Position numbers and translations under genes: made by a program
DNA from: DATEEG01 sp035525055
GTDB lineage: Bacteria > Actinomycetota > Acidimicrobiia > Spongiisociales > ZC4RG35
Reading direction: 5' to 3'
Assembly: GCA_035525055.1 (NCBI GenBank)
Contig: DATLEZ010000134.1
Coordinates: 1-11,838, forward strand
DNA length: 11,838 nt
Part shown: positions 6,272 through 11,838 of the stretch, in pieces
How positions within the stretch are numbered: position 1 is the stretch's first letter
How the letters are laid out: each line of letters opens with the position of its first letter
The notes under the pieces: generated by a model
What the model was told of the DNA's origin: nothing
Seen by the model: only the letters and a program-made list of their open reading frames with translations
Database searches by the model: none

Positions 6272-6284
6272 ACCCACCACTCCG
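6252..6284 (+). repeat. Heptad repeat array before the zinc-ribbon membrane gene
   Basis: Four 7-base units alternate CTCACCA-like and CCCACCR-like (6252-6279), making a 14-base unit twice, then a partial CTCCG. The ATG at 6285 follows immediately. There is no purine-rich ribosome site. The left arm of the preceding hairpin holds related units in reverse orientation. Confidence 0.7.
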
Positions 6285-6521
6285 ATGGGCGCATTAGACA
6301 TCATCATCGCCGTAGTCCTCGGTATTTCCATCTGGCGGGTCGCGATCTGGGGATTGCGGATGATTGCGAACCCACCGCCAGAGGTGGATCCGTCCGACAT
6401 CGTCGAGGTAGACCAGGACTTCCGTTGCACTGTCTGCGGGGCCGAGATAACGATGCGAACCGCCAACCTCTCCGAACTCGTCCCGCCCAAACACTGCCGC
6501 GAGGAGATGGTTGAAGGCTGA
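6285..6521 (+). CDS. Small membrane-anchored zinc-ribbon-like protein
   Basis: This 78-residue protein has one hydrophobic helix (about 5-27), a short acidic linker, and a C-terminal CTVCGAEITMR...PPKHCREEM segment. Cys48, Cys51, His70 and Cys71 could make a zinc site. From memory, similar short proteins occur in Actinobacteria next to division or envelope genes, but I cannot name a family with function. If the helix is an N-terminal anchor, the metal site probably faces the cytoplasm or membrane surface; the orientation is not fixed. The ATG directly follows a heptad repeat array and lacks a Shine-Dalgarno site. It is the first of three plus-strand genes with crgA and pabA, each separated by a repeat-bearing gap, so a single operon is possible but not certain. 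Confidence 0.7.
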   Translation: MGALDIIIAVVLGISIWRVAIWGLRMIANPPPEVDPSDIVEVDQDFRCTVCGAEITMRTANLSELVPPKHCREEMVEG

Positions 6522-6523
6522 GA

Positions 6524-6551
6524 AGTCGGAAGGCGGAAGTCGGAAGTCGGA
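6524..6551 (-). repeat. Four-copy heptad repeat after the zinc-ribbon gene
   Basis: AGTCGGA occurs at 6524-6530, 6538-6544 and 6545-6551, with AGGCGGA at 6531-6537. It begins 2 bases after the stop codon. On the minus strand the array reads as CTTCCGA units, close to the CTTCCGT units on the plus strand beyond crgA, so crgA lies between oppositely oriented arrays. Confidence 0.8.
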
Positions 6552-6580
6552 AGAATTACACCGACGTAGTTATGCAGGGT

Positions 6581-6601
6581 TGTGGATAAGTCTGTGGATA
6601 G
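6581..6601 (-). promoter_or_regulatory. Two tandem DnaA-box-like sites upstream of crgA
   Basis: TGTGGATAA at 6581-6589 is the exact complement of the DnaA consensus TTATCCACA. TGTGGATAG at 6593-6601 differs by one base. They have the same orientation and start 12 bases apart, in the crgA upstream region. They could take part in replication initiation nearby, titrate DnaA, or let DnaA control crgA. Only two sites are visible and no AT-rich unwinding region is present, so a complete oriC is not supported. Confidence 0.55.
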
Positions 6602-6630
6602 CTGAGAAACGATCACGCCGGATTTGAAAG

Positions 6631-6644
6631 CTCTAGTCTCTAGC
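6631..6644 (+). repeat. Two-copy heptad before crgA
   Basis: CTCTAGT (6631-6637) and CTCTAGC (6638-6644) lie 5 bases before the crgA ATG, in the place where a ribosome site would normally be. Two copies alone would be unremarkable; the call rests on similar arrays before the two neighbouring genes. Confidence 0.45.
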
Positions 6645-6649
6645 CGCCC

Positions 6650-6898
6650 ATGCCCGAATCCAAGCGCCGAAAGACCAAAAAGGCCGCTCGCCCGCGGATT
6701 ACGGCACCTTCGGCAGTAGCGGTCGCCAAGGCCAAAGGGCCAAGCCCGACCTGGTACGTGGTGTTGATGGCAGGCCTTATGGGAGTCGGAGTGCTTGGAG
6801 TGATCGCCCGCTTCGTATGGGAACTTCCCCAGTACTGGCTGTTCGGTGGATTGATTGCGATCGCCGCCGGGTTTCTCATGACAACCAACTACCGCTGA
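6650..6898 (+). CDS. crgA: CrgA, septation inhibitor/division scaffold membrane protein
   Basis: An 82-residue protein with the CrgA layout: a basic cytoplasmic N terminus beginning MPESKRRKTKK, a first membrane helix (about 33-53, from PSPTWYVVLMAGLMGVGVL), a short external turn, a second helix (about 62-78), and an ending of GFLMTTNYR, close to the family's usual LTMRW-type end. CrgA links FtsZ with septal peptidoglycan enzymes in mycobacteria and restrains FtsZ in Streptomyces. Its place beside pabA/trpG and pknB-pbpA-rodA matches the order known in mycobacteria. The ATG lacks a Shine-Dalgarno site and is preceded by a two-copy heptad and, further up, two DnaA-box-like sites. Identification rests on remembered family sequence and synteny together. 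Confidence 0.88.
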   Translation: MPESKRRKTKKAARPRITAPSAVAVAKAKGPSPTWYVVLMAGLMGVGVLGVIARFVWELPQYWLFGGLIAIAAGFLMTTNYR

Positions 6899-6900
6899 GC

Positions 6901-6942
6901 CTTCCGTCTTCCGTCTGGTTCCTGGCGTCTAGCGTCTGGTTT
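6901..6942 (+). repeat. Six phased heptads filling the crgA-pabA gap
   Basis: From 6901 to 6942 the sequence divides exactly into six 7-base units, every one beginning CT. The first two are identical CTTCCGT; later units vary around CTGGCGT, CTAGCGT and CTGGTTT. Only CC separates the last unit from the pabA ATG. The array replaces any recognisable ribosome site. Confidence 0.75.
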
Positions 6943-6944
6943 CC

Positions 6945-7508
6945 ATGCTTGTCCTCGTGCTCGACAACTACGACTCTTTCACCTATAACCTCGTTCAGTA
7001 TCTGGGTGAACTCGGGGCTGAACCGCTGGTGGTCCGCAACGACAAGATGACTCCCGACGAGGCGAGCGAGGTTCCCTTCGAGCGACTCGTGATTTCACCT
7101 GGGCCCGGCACTCCCGAGAACGCCGGCTACTCGATTCAATTCATCGAGCGGTTCGGAGCGACGATCCCGACTCTCGGGGTCTGTCTCGGACATCAGGCCA
7201 TTGCCGTTGCCTATGGCGGAAAGGTCGATCTCGCTCCGGAGCCCCGCCATGGCAAGACCTCAAGCGTGCGCCACGACGGCGAAGGCGTTTTCGAAGGGTT
7301 GGAGAACCCGTTCACGGCGACCCGCTATCACTCGCTGGCGGCGGTGACGCTTCCCGACGAACTCGAGCCCTGCGCCTGGAGCGAGGACGGCGTCATACAG
7401 GGAATCAGGCACCGGACCGACCCGGTAGCCGGAGTCCAGTTCCATCCCGAAAGCGTCATGACCACCGAAGGAAAAAAGCTGCTCGCCAACTTCCTGCGAG
7501 ACGTGTGA
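6945..7508 (+). CDS. pabA: Glutamine amidotransferase subunit of aminodeoxychorismate/anthranilate synthase
   Basis: A 187-residue class I glutamine amidotransferase that releases ammonia from glutamine for a chorismate-using partner, in folate (PabA) or tryptophan (TrpG) synthesis. It begins LVLDNYDSFTYNLVQYLGE, carries the oxyanion-region SPGPGTPENAG, nucleophile Cys80 in GVCLGHQ, and His167 and Glu169 in QFHPES. Length is typical and the gene looks intact. Many actinobacteria use one such subunit for both pathways, and no pabB or trpE is adjacent, so PabA versus TrpG is open. The ATG at 6945 follows a heptad repeat array without a Shine-Dalgarno site. The stop is 6 bases from the stop of the converging pknB. 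Confidence 0.93.
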   Translation: MLVLVLDNYDSFTYNLVQYLGELGAEPLVVRNDKMTPDEASEVPFERLVISPGPGTPENAGYSIQFIERFGATIPTLGVCLGHQAIAVAYGGKVDLAPEPRHGKTSSVRHDGEGVFEGLENPFTATRYHSLAAVTLPDELEPCAWSEDGVIQGIRHRTDPVAGVQFHPESVMTTEGKKLLANFLRDV

Positions 7509-7514
7509 AGCCCC

Positions 7515-9461
7515 CTAGGTGGTGGTGGTGGTCGTGGGAGCTGTGGTGTCGGTGGTGGTTGTCGGTGGCGGGGTGTAAACCCCGACCGTGATCGTGATGG
7601 TGGTGCCCTCGTCGACCGAGGCCCCCGCCGCTGGAGTCTGCATAACCACTCGCTGATCGAGAGCCGGATCGTCGACCGAGACCGTCTGCGAGGCGACCTG
7701 GGCCGCGAGCCCGACCGCGTTGAGTTGGCCGGTGGCGCCCTCGACGGTCGCTCCGAACACGTCGGGAACCACAACCGGCGGTGGCCCCGAAGAAATGACC
7801 AAAGTTACCGTTGAGTCCGGCATCACCAGAGTGCCGGCCTCCGGTTCGGTTCTGATCACGATGCCTTCAGGCACGCTGTCTGACGCCTCGAGGCGCTGAG
7901 CCGGTCGCAAGCCGAGGTCGGCGAGTTGCTGGAACGCCTCGTTGTCTTCGATGTTCGACAGATCGGGCAGTTCGAACTCCTCCGGACCCTCGGAGACGAC
8001 CAGATCGATCGCGGTCCCCGGAGGCAGCTCTACTCCCGACAACGGGGCTTGTTCGATGACCTCCCCGGCCGGTGCTTCGGTGTCAGGGCGCGTCGTCACA
8101 GTTCCCACAGCAAGGCCGGCTTCTTCGATTTCTGCCTCGGCCTCCTCCTGCGACAAACCGATGACGTTCGGGACGAGCACCGGTTCGGTCCCGCCCGAGA
8201 CATAAACGAGTACAAGCTCGTTCGGGCGGAGCTCGGTTCCTGCTGGAGGTGTGGTGCTAATGACGATGCCTTCGGGCACATCCTCGGAAGACTGAATTCG
8301 CAGATCGACGCTGAAGCCCTCCTGTTGGAGCAGGACCAGTGCCTCACCCTCCGTCATACCGACCACGTTGGGTACCTCGATCAGTTCGGTCTCCGGGCCT
8401 GCGTCGTTCGAAGCCAGACGAAACACGAGGAACACCAGCAGGGCCAGAAGGGTGAGGAGTCCGAATGCTGTGAGGATGAACGGGATCTGGGAAGGACCGC
8501 GGTCCGGGAGGGTTGGCATCGTCTGGGTATTCGGTGAAGGTGCGGTCGGATGGGTCATGACCCGGGTTGTCGCGGCGGCCTCGATGGCTCCACCCGGCAG
8601 GGGTGCGGGTACGACCGCAGTGGGCACGTTCGGTGCCTGACCGGCCAGGATCCTGCTGAGATCGGCCTTGAATTCGTCGGCCGTCTGATATCGAAATGCT
8701 GGATCCTTCTGCAAGGCCCTGGTGACGACTGCGTCGAGTTCGGGAGGCACGTCACTGTTGAGAGTTGAGGGAGGGGCAGCGCTCGATGACACGTGCTGAT
8801 AGGCGACAGCCACCGGACTGTCACCCTGGAACGGCGGCCGTCCGGCGAGCATCTCATACATCACCACGCCGAGTGAGTAGACGTCGGAACGTTCGTCGGC
8901 TGGCGTGCCCTGCGCCTGCTCGGGGCTGAAGTAGGTTGCGGTTCCAATGACTGCACCGGTCTTGGTCAATTCCTGGGAGTCGTCCCAGGCGCGGGCGATT
9001 CCAAAGTCGGTGACTTTCACGGTGCCGTCGGTGGCGAGAAGGATGTTCCCGGGCTTGACGTCACGGTGGACCAGGCCGGCCCGATGGGCGGCGGCGAGTG
9101 CCGAAGCTACCTCGGCTCCGATCTCAACGGCCCGGCGCGGGAGCAGAGCGCCTTCGCTGCGAAGCACGTCTCGAAGGCTGCGGCCGTCGACGAGTTCCAT
9201 GACGATGAAGTAGGTATTTCCCGCCTGCCCCCAGTCGTAGACGCCCACGATGTTGGGATTGGCCAGGTTGGCGGCGGCCTGGGCCTCTCGCCGGAAGCGT
9301 TTGACGAAGGCCTCGTCGTTGGAGAACTGGGCGTGGAGGACTTTGATGGCGACCTTCCGCCCCAGGAGGGTGTCCTGGCCGAGATAAACGTCGGCCATCC
9401 CACCGCGGGCCAGGTGCGACGCGAGGTGATAGCGCTCGGTAAGGGAGTGAGGGAAGTTCAT
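7515..9461 (-). CDS. pknB: PASTA-domain Ser/Thr protein kinase, PknB type
   Basis: A 648-residue membrane kinase. The cytoplasmic kinase domain (about 10-272) has Lys40 in VAIK, HRD at 132-134, DFG at 152-154, and an activation loop ELTKTGAVIGTATY in which Thr166 and Thr168 match PknB's autophosphorylation pair. A Pro/Thr-rich linker leads to one helix (about 327-348). Four extracellular PASTA repeats follow (about 361-424, 428-492, 495-558, 563-627), which in this family sense muropeptides or lipid II. The end is a Thr/Pro-rich tail. Known targets in relatives include division and cell-wall regulators. It lies 70 bases past pbpA, and the ATG at 9461 is fixed by an in-frame TAG 21 bases upstream. 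No Shine-Dalgarno site is visible. Confidence 0.96.
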   Translation of the reverse strand: MNFPHSLTERYHLASHLARGGMADVYLGQDTLLGRKVAIKVLHAQFSNDEAFVKRFRREAQAAANLANPNIVGVYDWGQAGNTYFIVMELVDGRSLRDVLRSEGALLPRRAVEIGAEVASALAAAHRAGLVHRDVKPGNILLATDGTVKVTDFGIARAWDDSQELTKTGAVIGTATYFSPEQAQGTPADERSDVYSLGVVMYEMLAGRPPFQGDSPVAVAYQHVSSSAAPPSTLNSDVPPELDAVVTRALQKDPAFRYQTADEFKADLSRILAGQAPNVPTAVVPAPLPGGAIEAAATTRVMTHPTAPSPNTQTMPTLPDRGPSQIPFILTAFGLLTLLALLVFLVFRLASNDAGPETELIEVPNVVGMTEGEALVLLQQEGFSVDLRIQSSEDVPEGIVISTTPPAGTELRPNELVLVYVSGGTEPVLVPNVIGLSQEEAEAEIEEAGLAVGTVTTRPDTEAPAGEVIEQAPLSGVELPPGTAIDLVVSEGPEEFELPDLSNIEDNEAFQQLADLGLRPAQRLEASDSVPEGIVIRTEPEAGTLVMPDSTVTLVISSGPPPVVVPDVFGATVEGATGQLNAVGLAAQVASQTVSVDDPALDQRVVMQTPAAGASVDEGTTITITVGVYTPPPTTTTDTTAPTTTTTT

Positions 9462-9531
9462 GGAGAACTGGCCGTGAGTCTAGGTGAAGGCTGGTTCCAC
9501 GAACTTTCCACTCGGATCGGGCAGAGAGGGG

Positions 9532-10983
9532 TCATCTGTTCAGCCATTCACTGATCACCTGCGCCGCAATTGGTGCAGCCACCGAGCCGCCGCTGGCGTT
9601 TTCGCCCACATCGCCACCCGATTCAACGAAGACCGCCACCGCGATCGAAGGCTGCTCGACCGGGCCAAATCCTATGAACCAGGCGTGGGGCCGCCCTTCC
9701 TCGCCGGTGGCGGTGCCGGTCTTGCCGGCCACCCTGATCCCCGGCACGGCGGCCAGGCGCCCGGTGCCCTCGGTCACTACCCGTTCCATCATCTGGCTCA
9801 TGATCGCGGCGGTTTCGGCCGAGAAAGCCGGCCGGGCCGGCCCCGGCGCCATCACTTCAACTTCGGTCCCGTCGGCGTCGAAGATTCGACCGACCAGATA
9901 GGGATCCTGGATCGACCCTTGATTCGCCACCGCCGCCGCCATCAGCGCCATTTGCAAAGGAGTGGCCCTCACGTCGCGTTCGCCTATACCGCTTTGACCG
10001 AGGGCCGCCGGATCGAGGCTAAGTTCGGCAGTGGGAAAGGCCGATTGGGCGACCGTCCAGGGGAACGGGATTTCTCCGTTGAACCCGACGTTGTTGGCGA
10101 TCAGGCCGATCGATTCCGCTCCCACTTCGACTGCAATTCGGGCGAAGGTGGTATTGCACGACCGCACGAAGGCACGAAGGAGGGTGGTCGTCACTCCGTT
10201 GTTGCAGACGCCGCCTCCGGCGTTGGAGACGGTGGCCGTCGATCCGGGAAGTGGGAACTCGGCAGGGTCGGGAAAGGTTGTGTCGGCAGTGGCGAACCCG
10301 CTTTCCAGGGCTGCAGTTGCGACGACCGTCTTGAAGGTGGATCCGGGCGGGTAGATCTCGCGGGTGGCGCGGTCCGCCAGAGGCCGATTGGGGTCGTCGA
10401 GAAGCGACTGCCACTGAACGGCAGCGTCGGTGCCCAGCAACAGGCTGGGGTCGTAGGACGGCGTCGACACAAGAGCGAGCACCTCTCCGGTGGAGGGGTT
10501 CAGTGCCACGACGGCGCCACGCTGACCTCCTAGAGCTTGATGCGCCAGCCTCTGGAGATCGGCGTCGATGGTGAGTTGGAGGTTCAACGGCCTCAGGTCC
10601 CGACCCAGAATCACCGAAATCAGGTCCGAGATCGTCAAGTCGCGGCGCGAGCGCAGTTCGTCGGAGTAGGCAAGCTCCAACCCCTGCTGTCCGAACAGGA
10701 GACTCGAGTACCCGACCACGTGTGTGAAGGGCGATCCCTCCGGATAGGTTCGTATGTAGGAACCGGTAGTGTCGGGATCGGGATCGCTTCGCGCCAGAAC
10801 CACTCCGTCGGCCGAGACGATGAGACCGCGCTCCTTTCCGCTCTGGGCGAGGTTGAACCGGGCATTGCGAGAGTCGAGTCGATAGGTGTCGGCTGCGACC
10901 ACCTGAACCCACGAAGCCATCAACCCCAGCAAGCCGAAGGCAATGAGAACCGCCGTGGCCAGGCGCCGGGTAGGCCGATTCAC
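9532..10983 (-). CDS. pbpA: Penicillin-binding protein PbpA (class B transpeptidase)
   Basis: A 483-residue peptidoglycan D,D-transpeptidase anchored by one N-terminal helix (about 9-30) with the enzyme outside the membrane. All three penicilloyl-serine motifs are present: Ser215-x-x-Lys218 (STFK), Ser275-Cys-Asn277, and Lys421-Thr-Gly423 (KTGTA). A shorter-than-usual non-catalytic part precedes them (about 40-140), as in mycobacterial PbpA. The start is a GTG at 10983 that overlaps the rodA stop by 4 bases (GTGA), with GAGGAG just upstream, a sign of translational coupling. Its SEDS partner is therefore probably the rodA product, and the kinase encoded downstream may regulate the pair. No motif is damaged. 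Confidence 0.96.
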   Translation of the reverse strand: MNRPTRRLATAVLIAFGLLGLMASWVQVVAADTYRLDSRNARFNLAQSGKERGLIVSADGVVLARSDPDPDTTGSYIRTYPEGSPFTHVVGYSSLLFGQQGLELAYSDELRSRRDLTISDLISVILGRDLRPLNLQLTIDADLQRLAHQALGGQRGAVVALNPSTGEVLALVSTPSYDPSLLLGTDAAVQWQSLLDDPNRPLADRATREIYPPGSTFKTVVATAALESGFATADTTFPDPAEFPLPGSTATVSNAGGGVCNNGVTTTLLRAFVRSCNTTFARIAVEVGAESIGLIANNVGFNGEIPFPWTVAQSAFPTAELSLDPAALGQSGIGERDVRATPLQMALMAAAVANQGSIQDPYLVGRIFDADGTEVEVMAPGPARPAFSAETAAIMSQMMERVVTEGTGRLAAVPGIRVAGKTGTATGEEGRPHAWFIGFGPVEQPSIAVAVFVESGGDVGENASGGSVAAPIAAQVISEWLNR

Positions 10984-11838
10984 ACTTGCTCCTCGTGAGA
11001 GATACGGGCCAGAAGGCCGAGCAATAGGAAGTTGCCCACGAGTGACGAACCGCCATAGGACATGAAGGGGAGAGCGATTCCGGTAAGCGGAACCAGGCGC
11101 AGGACTCCGCCGATGATCAGGAACGTCTGAAGGCCCAGCACCCAGGTGAGCCCGGCCGCGGCGAGTTTCCGGAATCGATCACGAGATCGCAAGGCGATGC
11201 CGAAGCCGACCGCGACGAGGATCGCGTAGGCGGCCAGGACGGCCATCGAACCGGCGAAGCCAAGTTCTTCGGCTACCGCCGCGAAGATGAAATCCGTGTC
11301 GGCGTTGGGAATGAGAGTCGGTCGGCCGAGACCAAGGCCGCTTCCGGCGAGGCTGCCGGTCCCCATTCCGAACCAGGCCTGAGCCACCTGATAGCCGGCA
11401 TCTTCGTAGGCCTGGAACGGAGTGAGCCAGGCGACCACACGCCTCGCCACGTGATCGAAGACGCGATAGGCCGCAAATCCTCCGGCCGCGGTCAGCAAGC
11501 CTCCGACGATCAGGTAGGACGGTTGGCCGGTGGCGGCGTAGAGCATTCCGATGAAGGCCCCGAACAGGAGAACCGAGGCGCCAAGATCCCGCTGGCCGAT
11601 CAGCACGCCGATGCTCCCGGCCCAGACCGCCACGACGGGAAAGAGAAGGCGAGGCTCGGGGAGGCGGAAGGGCCCCACCCGGCGTCCTTCGCTGATTGCG
11701 AATTGGCGCTCCGCCAGGTAGCTCGCAAGGAAGAGGACGATCACCAGCTTGGCGATCTCACCCGGTTGAAAGCGGATCTCGGTCACCCCGAGGTCGACCA
11801 GGACCCACAACCGGCTCCCATTGGCCTGGAGTCCTTTG
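10980..11838 (-). CDS. rodA: SEDS peptidoglycan glycosyltransferase RodA/FtsW (5' end beyond window)
   Basis: The visible 286 residues are the C-terminal portion of a polytopic SEDS protein, which polymerises lipid II into glycan strands. Recognised landmarks are NGSRLWVLVDLG with FQPGEIAKL, the QRDLGAS segment holding the conserved Asp, PNADTDFIFAAVAEELGF, and GVLRLVPLTGIALPFMSYGG near the end. At least seven hydrophobic segments are visible. The frame is open to the right edge; a start within the window (for example near 11810) would cut the protein short, so the gene is called partial. Synteny with pbpA and pknB favours RodA over FtsW, but sequence alone does not settle this. It ends in a 4-base overlap with pbpA. 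Confidence 0.95.
   Translation of the reverse strand, partial: KGLQANGSRLWVLVDLGVTEIRFQPGEIAKLVIVLFLASYLAERQFAISEGRRVGPFRLPEPRLLFPVVAVWAGSIGVLIGQRDLGASVLLFGAFIGMLYAATGQPSYLIVGGLLTAAGGFAAYRVFDHVARRVVAWLTPFQAYEDAGYQVAQAWFGMGTGSLAGSGLGLGRPTLIPNADTDFIFAAVAEELGFAGSMAVLAAYAILVAVGFGIALRSRDRFRKLAAAGLTWVLGLQTFLIIGGVLRLVPLTGIALPFMSYGGSSLVGNFLLLGLLARISHEEQV

Noticed and set aside
6560..6649. Full oriC
   Set aside because: Only two DnaA-box-like sites, no AT-rich unwinding element, and no dnaA or dnaN in view.
6252..6942. CRISPR array
   Set aside because: The repeats are 7 bases long, differ between gaps, have no spacers of constant length, and no cas genes are present.
7515..7570. GGT-rich stretch as a separate repeat element
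   Set aside because: It is simply the codons of the Thr-rich tail of PknB on the other strand.
9484..10533. 349-residue plus-strand open frame
   Set aside because: It is antisense to pbpA and its product is Gly/Arg/His-rich without any motif.

Overview
The window looks like chromosome of a high-GC actinobacterium, possibly a lineage outside the model genera such as Acidimicrobiia; the class is inference. The main evidence is a CrgA cell-division protein, a family essentially confined to Actinobacteria, next to a pabA/trpG gene and a pknB-pbpA-rodA block. That neighbourhood resembles the crgA-trpG-pknB-pknA-pbpA-rodA region near oriC in mycobacteria, but with no pknA between pknB and pbpA. 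Coding frames prefer G or C at third positions.

Left part (1-2450): accessory-looking DNA, all apparent genes on the minus strand. A truncated coding frame runs off the left edge and is followed by about 350 bases of fragmentary coding signal with no intact gene. Then come a hairpin, a small basic conserved protein (540-815), a Cys-rich putative zinc protein (972-1391) and a complete tyrosine recombinase (1414-2370). The recombinase start is divergent from and 80 bases from a tRNA-Ala(TGC) gene (2451-2524). This resembles one end of an integrated element, but no att repeat is visible.

Middle part (2525-6200): metabolic and regulatory genes. A membrane protein fusing a cytochrome-b-like helical module to a sulfite-oxidase-type molybdopterin domain (2584-3645, minus) is divergent from a TetR regulator (3703-4365, plus); they share an AT-rich promoter region with a palindrome. 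Next are a DUF3291-type gene broken by a frameshift (4386-4911, minus) and a complete thiolase (5025-6200, plus) with a strong Shine-Dalgarno site and an upstream 12-bp palindrome.

Right part (6201-11838): cell envelope and division. Three plus-strand genes, a membrane-anchored zinc-ribbon protein, crgA and pabA, each have an array of 7-base repeats just upstream of the ATG and no clear Shine-Dalgarno site. Two DnaA-box-like sites in tandem lie upstream of crgA. The minus-strand block rodA (cut by the right edge), pbpA and pknB follows; it encodes a SEDS glycosyltransferase, its partner class B penicillin-binding protein and a PASTA-domain Ser/Thr kinase. These act together in septal or lateral peptidoglycan synthesis. 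rodA and pbpA overlap by 4 bases, so they are very likely co-transcribed, with pknB 70 bases further on. pknB converges on pabA with only 6 bases between stop codons.

The most unusual signals are the heptad repeats around crgA, the tandem DnaA boxes, the internal twin-arginine motif in the molybdoenzyme fusion, and the recombinase/zinc-protein cassette beside the tRNA.
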